Of a stretch of DNA of 5,917 nt, positions 1-5,274 are shown one piece after another (position 1 is the stretch's first letter; every line of letters starts with the position of its first letter). The DNA lies in the NCBI GenBank assembly GCA_005879045.1, contig VBLV01000023.1:1-5917 (forward strand). The letters are read 5' to 3'. Source of the stretch: Methanobacteriota archaeon. Lineage in GTDB: Archaea > Thermoplasmatota > Thermoplasmata > RBG-16-68-12. Under the pieces are notes generated by a model. That model had not been told where the DNA came from. It ran no database searches and worked only from the letters and a program-made list of their open reading frames with translations. Made by a program: the position numbers and the translations under genes.

Positions 1-223
1 CGGGGCGTTCGTGGGCCGGCGTGCGCGTGATGTCCTCCCCCTGGAACGAGACGTGACCGCGGTTCGGCCGCACGAGTCCGTTGACGACCTTCAGCGTTGT
101 CGACTTACCCGCTCCGTTGGGGCCGATTAGGACCGTCATCGCGCCCTTTTCAGCGCTCAGGGTCACGTCCCACAGGACCTGCGTACCGTCGTAGCCCGCC
201 TGAATGCCATCAAGGCGCAACAT
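1..223 (-). CDS. livF: LivF, branched-chain amino acid ABC transporter ATPase (N-terminal part, cut by window edge)
   Basis: This is the second ATP-binding subunit of a LivFGHMJ-type importer. It forms the nucleotide-binding dimer with LivG on the cytoplasmic face. Only the first 74 residues are present because the reading frame runs off the left edge. The visible part starts MLRLDGIQAGYDGTQVLWDV, the typical LivF opening with the aromatic A-loop tyrosine (Y11). It is followed by a perfect Walker A, GPNGAGKST, at residues 34-42 and by the 'NGLVRPNRGHVSFQGEDIT' stretch expected after it. The Q-loop, signature, Walker B and H-switch all lie outside. ATG at 223 was chosen because GGAGG at 230-234 sits 6 nt upstream and the protein begins exactly where LivF proteins usually do. 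The gene overlaps the end of livG by 14 bp. Its identity as LivF rather than another ABC ATPase rests on gene order plus the N-terminal sequence. Confidence 0.93.
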   Translation of the reverse strand, partial: MLRLDGIQAGYDGTQVLWDVTLSAEKGAMTVLIGPNGAGKSTTLKVVNGLVRPNRGHVSFQGEDITRTPAHERP

Positions 224-959
224 TCGTTGCCTCCGAGCCGAGGTACGCCTCGATGACCCCAGGGTCCCGGACGACCTCTTGCGGTGTCCCCTCCGCGATC
301 GCGCGCCCCTCCTCCAACACGAGGACCCGCTGGGCCAGGCTCAAGACGGCCCGCATCACATGCTCGACGACCACGGCCCCGAACCCGACCTCCGCTTGCA
401 CCCGTTGAAACACCTCGACGGAGTTCCGCACCTCGTCCGGGGAAAGGCCCGCGAACGTCTCGTCGAGCAGGAGGAAGCGGGCCCCCGTCGCGAGGGCGCG
501 CCCGAACTCGAGCCGCTTCTTCTCCTGGACCGTGAGGGCGGAAGCGAAGGCGTGCGCGCGGGGCTCGAGCTCGACGAGACGGAGGATTCGCTCGACCTGT
601 TCGGGAAGGTCCGCCCCTTCACGCATGGGGGCACGCCCTCCGAACGTCGCGGCCACGAGGACGTTCTCCCGAACGGTCAGGCCGGGGAATGGCTTGGGGA
701 TCTGGTGGGTCTTCGCGACGCCCGCTCGGACGACACGGTACCCGGGGAGGCGGTCGATCCGCTGTCCGTCGAGGAAGACGCCTCCGGACGTCGGCCGCAT
801 CGTGCCGGAGAGGACGTTCAGGAGGGTCGTCTTCCCCGAGCCGTTCGGCCCGATCAGGCCCAGGACAGTCCCTTGGTCGAGAGCCAGCGACACGTCGTCG
901 AGCGCAGTCACCCCGCCGAACCGCTTGACGATGCCCTTTGCGGCGAGGCGTGCGGTCAT
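210..959 (-). CDS. livG: LivG, branched-chain amino acid ABC transporter ATPase with atypical signature motif
   Basis: This 249-residue cytoplasmic ATPase subunit has the usual LivG length and energises the LivH/LivM channel. Visible motifs in order are: Walker A GPNGSGKTT at 37-45; Q-loop glutamine Q86 in AKTHQIPKPF, a LivG hallmark; Walker B FLLLDE at 162-167 with D166 and catalytic E167; D-loop AGLSPDE at 170-176; and switch histidine H200 in VVVEHVM. The C-terminal EGTPQEVVRDPGVIEAYLG is a classic LivG ending. The odd feature is the signature. Where most ABC proteins have LSGGQ, and LivG usually LxYGxQRRLEIARAL, this one reads LTVQE (142-146) followed by KKRLEFGRAL, so the central glycine is absent. 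ATG at 959 overlaps the livM stop as ATGA and has a strong upstream Shine-Dalgarno. The upstream continuation of the frame, opposite livM, is low-complexity and not coding. Confidence 0.96.
   Translation of the reverse strand: MTARLAAKGIVKRFGGVTALDDVSLALDQGTVLGLIGPNGSGKTTLLNVLSGTMRPTSGGVFLDGQRIDRLPGYRVVRAGVAKTHQIPKPFPGLTVRENVLVAATFGGRAPMREGADLPEQVERILRLVELEPRAHAFASALTVQEKKRLEFGRALATGARFLLLDETFAGLSPDEVRNSVEVFQRVQAEVGFGAVVVEHVMRAVLSLAQRVLVLEEGRAIAEGTPQEVVRDPGVIEAYLGSEATNVAP
230..234 (-). promoter_or_regulatory. Shine-Dalgarno sequence of livF, inside livG
   Basis: On the minus strand GGAGG lies 6 nt before the livF ATG at 223, within the last codons of livG. It supports that start and the 14-bp gene overlap. 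Ribosomes finishing livG would end next to it, so livG and livF translation is probably coupled. Confidence 0.75.
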
Positions 960-1960
960 TCGAAGTACCTCCGGGCATCGGGGACGTACTGTCGGATCGT
1001 CCCCACGATGCCGCCTGGGAGGAAGAGGGCGATCAGGATGACGGACACGCCGATGGCGATCGGCTCTCCCTGGGGAAGGATGCGGATCAGGATCTGGTGC
1101 GGAATCAGGACGATCACGGCCCCGAGCATCGGCCCGAGGACGGTCCCCATGCCCCCGATGATGATCATGGCGAGCATCGTCAGAGAGAAGAGGAGATTGA
1201 AGCTGTCCGGGAACACGCCGGACACGTACCACGCGAAGACGGCGCCCGCGGCACCCGCGAACCCTCCGCTCAGAATATAGAGGATGAGCTTCACGCGGGA
1301 GACGCTGATCCCGACGGCCCGAGCGGCATCCTCGTCCTCGCGAAGGGCGCGGATTCCCAGGCCGAGCCGGCCCCGGGTCACCCACCACGTGAGCGCGACT
1401 TCCGCAGCGAGAAGAGCCCAGATCGTGTAGTACTGGGACCCGATCTGGAACCCGAGGTTCATGGGGAGTCCGGACCCATCGCCGAGGGCCGGCGTGCCGG
1501 AGACGATGTAGAACGCCGCGAGGGGCGTCACGAGGGTCGCGATCGCGAAGTACGCGCCCCGGAGGCGCAACGTCACGACCCCGATCACCAGGGCGAGCAC
1601 CGCACCCAGGACGCCCCCGAGCGCCACGCCGGCGAAGGGCGCGATGTTCCAGACCTTCACCCCGTACCCGAGCGCATACCCGCCCGTGCCGACGAACACG
1701 ACGTGGCCAAAGCTCACGTACCCGGTCATCCCCGTGATCAGGTTGATCGAGTATGCCCACGTCGCGTAGATCATGAAGAGGATCAGGAGGACGAAGATCG
1801 CGACGGGGAGGACGGGGCCCACTACCGCAAGGACCGCGAGGACGAGGCCGAGACCCTGGGCGGTCGGCCCGAGCGCCCTCACCTTCCCCCATGCGTGCCC
1901 TGGGAGGATTCGGAGGCTCATGGCACGAAGTCGGAGGAACGTCGGCCGGAGAATCGTCAT
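956..1960 (-). CDS. livM: LivM, branched-chain amino acid ABC transporter permease
   Basis: This 334-residue integral membrane protein is one half of the translocation channel and pairs with LivH. After a basic N-terminus (to about residue 35) come roughly eight or nine hydrophobic segments. Family landmarks are NLITGMTGYVSFGHVVFVG at 73-91, matching the LivM 'N-GY-SFGH--F-G-GAY' region; LRLRGAYFAIATL at 131-143; and the cytoplasmic coupling loop with RALREDEDAARAVGISVSR at 204-222 followed by YILSGGFAGAAGA, which docks on the ATPases. Near the C-terminus are IIIGGMGTVLGPMLGA (266-281) and the usual LFLPGGIVG. The glycine-rich region at 155-170 (GTPALGDGSGLPM) fits the LivM external loop. ATG at 1960 overlaps the livH stop as ATGA and is preferred. 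A second in-frame ATG at 1921 (MSLRIL) would shorten the product by 13 residues without losing a membrane segment, so the exact start is less certain than the identity. Confidence 0.95.
   Translation of the reverse strand: MTILRPTFLRLRAMSLRILPGHAWGKVRALGPTAQGLGLVLAVLAVVGPVLPVAIFVLLILFMIYATWAYSINLITGMTGYVSFGHVVFVGTGGYALGYGVKVWNIAPFAGVALGGVLGAVLALVIGVVTLRLRGAYFAIATLVTPLAAFYIVSGTPALGDGSGLPMNLGFQIGSQYYTIWALLAAEVALTWWVTRGRLGLGIRALREDEDAARAVGISVSRVKLILYILSGGFAGAAGAVFAWYVSGVFPDSFNLLFSLTMLAMIIIGGMGTVLGPMLGAVIVLIPHQILIRILPQGEPIAIGVSVILIALFLPGGIVGTIRQYVPDARRYFE
967..972 (-). promoter_or_regulatory. Shine-Dalgarno sequence of livG
   Basis: The minus strand reads GGAGGT 7 nt upstream of the livG ATG at 959, within the last codons of livM. 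It is one of the strongest ribosome-binding sites in the window and fixes the livG start. Confidence 0.75.
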
Positions 1961-2841
1961 CGGAGGATCCCCTCGGGTGCCAATGCGAGGACCGGGATGA
2001 CGACGAGAAACGCCGCGGCGTACGCGATTTCGACGGGGACGAACACCTGGAGGACGTCTAGTAACACGCCGATCGTGACCCCTCCGACGAGGCTCCCCCA
2101 CATCTTCCCCCGGCCGCCCAGGACGACGATCACGAAGCTGATCGGCGCGTACGTGAGTCCGACGAAGGGCGTGATTCCGGCGCGGAGGTATACGGTCAGG
2201 AAGGCCCCACCTGCCATCGTCATCGCGAACCCGATTCCCGTCGCGATCGCCGCGACGGAGGTCGGATTCACGCCCATCAATTTCGCGGCCGCAATGTCTT
2301 GGCTGTACGCACGAATCGCGTTTCCTAGGTATGTCCGTGAAAGGAAGACGTGCGAGATGGCAATGATCCCGAGGGACGCGAGCCCGACGTACACGCCGCC
2401 GAGTGGCACGCTGAGGCCGCCGAGGACGATGTTCCCCGGGTTGTACCGGAGGCCGCGGGGGTCCCCTTTCCACGCGATGATTCCCACGTTGACGAGGACC
2501 AGGCTCAGGCCGAATGTCGCCACGAGGGTCACGAGCTCGCTTTGCAGGCCGATCTCGTCCTTGCCCCGGAGTTCCCGGTAGAGAAACGCGAAGTAGAATA
2601 CGACGCCGACGGCGAGGCCGAGCCCCGCGTCGACGACCGACGCGAGGAGCGGGTCGAGACCCCAGGCGAGGTTCAGGAAGTACGCGCCGTACGCGCCGAG
2701 CATGATGAACTCCCCGTGGGCCGCGTTCACGACCTTCGTGACGCCCCAGATCAGGTTAAGGCCGTGCGCGATGGCCGCAAAGACGAAGCCGAGGAGGACC
2801 CCGTAAACGAGAGACGCGACGACGGTCCCGACCTCGGCCAT
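1957..2841 (-). CDS. livH: LivH, branched-chain amino acid ABC transporter permease
   Basis: This 294-residue membrane permease has the usual LivH length and forms the channel with LivM. The N-terminus holds a hydrophobic helix followed by GLNLIWGVTKVVNAAHGEFIMLGAY (28-51), the most recognisable LivH motif (family form G-NL-fG---vvN-AHG-f-mlGAY). Further landmarks are LVTLVATFGLSLVL (103-116, family 'la--i-T-gls--l'), the coupling loop YLGNAIRAYSQDIAAAKLMG (171-190), TMAGGAFLTVY, and VLGGRGKMWGSLVGG (240-254). It ends in LAPEGILR, as LivH proteins do with '-RPqGLfG'-like tails. ATG at 2841 is the first start after the binding-protein stop, lies 19 bp from it, and has GGGAG just upstream. The 4-bp ATGA overlap with livM indicates tight co-translation of the two channel halves, which are needed in equal amounts. 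Confidence 0.95.
   Translation of the reverse strand: MAEVGTVVASLVYGVLLGFVFAAIAHGLNLIWGVTKVVNAAHGEFIMLGAYGAYFLNLAWGLDPLLASVVDAGLGLAVGVVFYFAFLYRELRGKDEIGLQSELVTLVATFGLSLVLVNVGIIAWKGDPRGLRYNPGNIVLGGLSVPLGGVYVGLASLGIIAISHVFLSRTYLGNAIRAYSQDIAAAKLMGVNPTSVAAIATGIGFAMTMAGGAFLTVYLRAGITPFVGLTYAPISFVIVVLGGRGKMWGSLVGGVTIGVLLDVLQVFVPVEIAYAAAFLVVIPVLALAPEGILR
1969..1974 (-). promoter_or_regulatory. Probable Shine-Dalgarno sequence of livM, able to pair with its own spacer
   Basis: GAGGGG on the minus strand lies 8 nt before the ATG at 1960. The following bases contain CCTC, so GAGG-GGAT-CCTC could form a tiny 4-bp hairpin hiding part of the site. Ribosomes translating the end of livH pass through this stretch and would open it, which fits coupled translation. 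Confidence 0.5.
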
Positions 2842-2845
2842 GTCG

Positions 2846-2850
2846 CTCCC
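2846..2850 (-). promoter_or_regulatory. Shine-Dalgarno-like sequence of livH
   Basis: GGGAG sits only 4 nt before the livH ATG at 2841, in the 19-bp gap after the binding-protein gene. The spacing is shorter than for livG and livF, so this may be a weaker site. Confidence 0.5.
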
Positions 2851-2860
2851 GAGGTCGCGC

Positions 2861-4156
2861 TCAACCGCCCGTGTATGGGTACTGCAAGGGCGACACGGCG
2901 ACAGCCGTCGGCCAGACGACCTTCAGGGCCGCCGCCTGCCACTGGTCGACGATCATCTCGTGGGCGACCTGGAGCCCGGCGGAGTTTACCTGGAACTTCC
3001 CAAAGAACGTCATCAGCTTCATCGAGCCGAGTTCGGCCCGGACCTGGGTCGTGTTCAGGCTGTTGGCTGCCTGGATCGCATGGGCGAGGACGAAGATGGC
3101 CGCGGCCGCCTCCGCAGAGTGGTATGTCGGTGTCGCCGCGCTCGTCATGTTCCCGTACAGGGACGTGAACTCCGCGCCGCTCGGCCCGTACCATTCGAAC
3201 CCTGCGGCGGAGGCGATCGCGGGCGTGAAGACGACGCTCCTCTCCCATTGGGACGGCCCGGTGACGTTGTTCGAGACGCCCGGGAGCTGTGCCTGAAAGC
3301 TCGGCTCCGTGACCGCGACGAGCAAGGAGATGAGCTTCGGGGTCCACCCTACGCCGGAGAGCTGTTGCATCACGAGCACGCCATCCGTGAAGTGCCCCCC
3401 GCCCAGGAGGTCGTCAGCGCCTGCGTTCTTCGCCGCCGTCAGCTGGGTCGAGAGGTCCGTGACGCTCGTCGGGTAGCTTTGGTTGTATACGACGTTGAGG
3501 CCGATCGACTGCGCGTACGCCGCGGCGTACGACCCAGCGATGCTCGAGAACGAGTCGCTCGCATACAGGAACGCGAGGTTGTCCGTCGCGTGGTTCGCCT
3601 TGATGTAGTCGATCGCCCCGCGAAGGTACATCGACGCCGGGCTGAGGACCCCGACGACGTTCTGGTAACCCTGTTGATAAATCGTGTTCGACGCGCCTCC
3701 ATGGGAGAGCATGACGCGGCCATACTGGTCTGCGATTGGGGCCGCTGGGGCGGTCAGCGGGCTGCTGTAGGGCGCGAGTAGAAACTGCGCATTGTCCTGG
3801 GTCACAATTTGCGCATACAGCGTGGGGACGTTGCTGGCCTGGCTCTGGTCGTCCACGTAATCGAGGACGAGCTGGTAGGATGTCCCTCGCGCAGTCACCC
3901 CTCCGTGGGCGTTCACCCAAGCGGTCGCGGCCAAGATTCCATTCAAGGAGTTCGTACCCTCCACGGTGTACGTTCCCGTCTTGGAGATCGTGAACCCGAT
4001 CTTGATTATCCCGGTCGGGGTTGGCTGGACAAGGTAGTAGACGGCGGCTGCCGCGATCGCGACGAGTATGAGGACGGCTACAACGATCGCAATGATCTTT
4101 CCGCGGCCTGCCTTCGGCGCGGAAGGGGCCGTCTCTTTTGCACTTGGTTGTGACAC
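2861..4156 (-). CDS. livK: Membrane-anchored LivJ/LivK-type solute-binding protein (Peripla_BP_6 family)
   Basis: This 431-residue protein captures the ligand for the LivHMGF importer. Residues 1-19 are polar with a basic end (KAGRGK). A hydrophobic helix at about 21-43 follows, then a short QPTPTG linker and the binding domain from about residue 50 (IKIGFTISKTGTYTVEGTNS). There is no cysteine lipobox, so it is probably held by an uncleaved signal anchor, a common archaeal arrangement. The type-I two-lobe fold is recognisable by LNGILAATAWVNAHGGV (71-87), APYSSPLTAPAAPIADQYG (128-146), YASDSFSSIAGSYAAAYAQS (198-217), YPTSVTDLSTQLTAAKNAGAD (228-248) and TFFGKFQVNSAG (383-394, family 't-fG-i-Fd--G'). 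Four N-glycosylation sequons (N225, N297, N336, N368) fit an exposed protein. GTG at 4156 was chosen because no other start lies near and the frame further upstream, opposite the EamA gene, is not coding. The ligand cannot be read from sequence: branched-chain or other amino acids, amides, urea and similar small molecules are all possible. Confidence 0.93.
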   Translation of the reverse strand: MSQPSAKETAPSAPKAGRGKIIAIVVAVLILVAIAAAAVYYLVQPTPTGIIKIGFTISKTGTYTVEGTNSLNGILAATAWVNAHGGVTARGTSYQLVLDYVDDQSQASNVPTLYAQIVTQDNAQFLLAPYSSPLTAPAAPIADQYGRVMLSHGGASNTIYQQGYQNVVGVLSPASMYLRGAIDYIKANHATDNLAFLYASDSFSSIAGSYAAAYAQSIGLNVVYNQSYPTSVTDLSTQLTAAKNAGADDLLGGGHFTDGVLVMQQLSGVGWTPKLISLLVAVTEPSFQAQLPGVSNNVTGPSQWERSVVFTPAIASAAGFEWYGPSGAEFTSLYGNMTSAATPTYHSAEAAAAIFVLAHAIQAANSLNTTQVRAELGSMKLMTFFGKFQVNSAGLQVAHEMIVDQWQAAALKVVWPTAVAVSPLQYPYTGG

Positions 4157-4191
4157 TCTCCCTACCCCACCGGCCGGACGAATGCGAGGAT

Positions 4192-4208
4192 GACTTAAGG
4201 CATTTCCG
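4192..4208 (-). promoter_or_regulatory. Putative archaeal BRE/TATA promoter of the liv operon
   Basis: The minus strand reads GGAAATGCCTTAAGTC, a purine-rich BRE-like GGAAA followed by a TTAAG TATA-like core centred near 4197. Archaeal transcription normally starts about 24-26 nt downstream, here near 4171, giving a short leader of about 15 nt before the GTG at 4156. That leader begins with GGTGGGG, which contains the GGTG used by archaeal ribosome-binding sites. This is inference from spacing and composition. Confidence 0.4.
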
Positions 4209-4230
4209 CTCCGCACTCCGACTCGACGTG

Positions 4231-4242
4231 ACGAAAAACTCA
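4231..4242 (+). promoter_or_regulatory. Putative A-rich promoter element of the EamA gene
   Basis: The plus strand has ACGAAAAACTCA, the only A/T-rich block upstream of the EamA start, centred about 30 nt before the GTG at 4269. With archaeal spacing, transcription would start within a few bases of the start codon, giving a leaderless or nearly leaderless mRNA. That fits the lack of any Shine-Dalgarno sequence there. The match to a TATA consensus is weak. Confidence 0.3.
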
Positions 4243-4263
4243 ACTCCGCACGCGCCCTCCCAG

Positions 4264-4280
4264 CCGCGGTGAAGCCGCGG
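4264..4280 (+). repeat. Perfect CCGCGG inverted repeat across the EamA start codon
   Basis: CCGCGG at 4264-4269 is repeated at 4275-4280 with the 5-nt spacer TGAAG. Each copy is itself palindromic, so the pair is both a direct and an inverted repeat. As RNA it can form a 6-bp all-GC stem whose 5' arm ends with the first base of the GTG start codon, the rest of the codon being in the loop. It could restrain translation or bind a dimeric protein as DNA. In a GC-rich genome it could also be chance. Confidence 0.45.
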
Positions 4281-5219
4281 AACCGGGATGCCGTTCTCAT
4301 CTTGCTCGCGAGCGTCCTCTGGGGCACGTCGTTCCCCGGCAGCAAGCTCGCGGTCGGCAGCGTCGACCCGCTCTTCCTCACGTTCGCACGGATCACGCTC
4401 GGCGCGCTCCTCGGGGTCGGGGTGCTGGCGGCGATGCGTCGCTTCGATTTGCGGGTGTTCCGAGAGCCCCTCGTCTGGGTCCTCGGTGCGATCAACGCCG
4501 TCGGATTCGATCTCCAGAACGAAGGGATCCTCCTGACGACCGCGACGAAGACCGCCCTCCTGGTCAACGTGAACGTGGTCATCATCCCAGCCTTGATGGT
4601 CGTCTTCTTCCGAGAGGCGATGACGCGAATGAAGGTCGCCGGGATCCTGATCGGCACCTTTGGTGTCGTCGTGATCGCGACGAAGCTCGATCCCGCGTCC
4701 CTCGCAGGCGGGCAGTTCGCGGGCGACCTGCTGGTGTTCGTCGCGGGGGTCGTATGGGCGTTCTACGTCGTCGGCGCCAAGCGAATGGTGGACCGAGGTG
4801 GCGATTACGTCGCGCTGACCGCGGGGATCCTCTCGACGACTGCGCTCCTCGCCGCCATTCCCCTGTTTTTCGTGGGATGGCCGCTGCCGACGAGCGCGGG
4901 CGGCTGGCTGGGCATCGCGTATCTGGGCCTCGTGCCGACCTTCACGCCCCTCATGTTGTACGTCGCGAGCATGCGCACGATCTCCCCAACAATCTCCGGC
5001 ATCCTGATCCTTTTGGAGGTCGTCGTCGCGGCGATTCTCTCGTTCGTGTTCCTCCAGGACGCGCTGAGCGCGTACACGGTCGCAGGCGGCGCGATGATCC
5101 TGCTCGGGGCGTTTGTCGTCACGCGCGGGGAGGTCAGCATCCCGGAGCCCGCGGCGGGCGGCCCATCCGTGCCGCAGGAAATCGGCGGTCCGGGATTCGA
5201 AAGCAAGCCTCGGCCCTAG
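4269..5219 (+). CDS. EamA/DMT-superfamily 10-TM transporter (probable metabolite or amino acid exporter)
   Basis: This 316-residue protein is built of two EamA repeats (about residues 8-138 and 150-287) with five hydrophobic helices each, the normal length and plan for the drug/metabolite transporter superfamily. The first repeat opens with ASVLWGTSFPGSKLAVG (14-30), the family's 'a-lWG-nf---k' signature, followed by DPLFLTFARITLGALLG. TATKTALLVNVNVVIIPALM (91-110) is the conserved helix-4 region. The second repeat ends with ISGILILLEVVVAAILSFVFLQD (242-264) and VAGGAMILLGAFVV, the usual helix 9-10 pattern with glutamate E250; the more common E-P is E-V here. A polar 30-residue tail rich in Pro and Gly closes the protein. 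GTG at 4269 is the only nearby in-frame start and has no Shine-Dalgarno sequence. The family includes exporters of amino acids, nucleotides and drugs, so the substrate is open. Facing away from an amino acid uptake operon hints at amino acids, but only weakly. Confidence 0.93.
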   Translation: MKPRNRDAVLILLASVLWGTSFPGSKLAVGSVDPLFLTFARITLGALLGVGVLAAMRRFDLRVFREPLVWVLGAINAVGFDLQNEGILLTTATKTALLVNVNVVIIPALMVVFFREAMTRMKVAGILIGTFGVVVIATKLDPASLAGGQFAGDLLVFVAGVVWAFYVVGAKRMVDRGGDYVALTAGILSTTALLAAIPLFFVGWPLPTSAGGWLGIAYLGLVPTFTPLMLYVASMRTISPTISGILILLEVVVAAILSFVFLQDALSAYTVAGGAMILLGAFVVTRGEVSIPEPAAGGPSVPQEIGGPGFESKPRP

Positions 5220-5274
5220 CGGTCCCGTGATGGCTCGCCCCCGCCGTAGTGGTTCCCAAGCCGAACAGGAGAGT
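5220..5274. other. Short convergent intergenic gap
   Basis: These 55 bp separate the ends of the EamA gene and the metal permease gene. I see no stable hairpin and no T-run on either strand, so neither a bacterial intrinsic terminator nor a T-rich archaeal terminator is evident. Transcripts may overlap here. Confidence 0.6.

Larger units (their letters stand above)
4157..4268. promoter_or_regulatory. Divergent intergenic control region between the liv operon and the EamA gene
   Basis: This 112-bp region is the only sizeable gap in the window where two genes diverge, so it must hold both promoters unless transcription comes from elsewhere. It is more AT-rich in two short blocks (around 4191-4207 and 4233-4242) than the coding DNA around it. 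It also contains an 8-bp palindrome, CCGGCCGG, at 4170-4177, close to the expected transcription start of the liv operon and usable as a regulator site. No bacterial -35/-10 pair is obvious on either strand. Confidence 0.6.

Noticed and set aside
204..1280. A 358-codon plus-strand open frame opposite livG.
   Set aside because: The product is a charged, repetitive sequence with no domain, fully antisense to livG, whose motifs are unambiguous.
960..1892. An in-frame upstream extension of livG that would make a 560-residue protein.
   Set aside because: The extra part is Arg/Pro-rich sequence antiparallel to no domain and lies in another frame of livM on the same strand. The ATGA junction and GGAGGT site place the start at 959.
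938..2581. A 547-codon open frame on the plus strand opposite livM and livH.
   Set aside because: Its translation is rich in Arg, Glu, Asp, Pro and His without any recognisable fold, and it lies exactly antisense to two well-supported permeases. GC-rich codon bias produces such long mirror frames.
4157..4657. An upstream in-frame extension of the binding-protein gene.
   Set aside because: The extension has no protein-like pattern, would precede the signal anchor by 167 residues and is antisense to the start of the EamA gene. GTG at 4156 gives a normal binding protein.
5220..5274. A possible bidirectional terminator between the convergent genes.
   Set aside because: No stem-loop of useful length and no T-run on either strand could be found.
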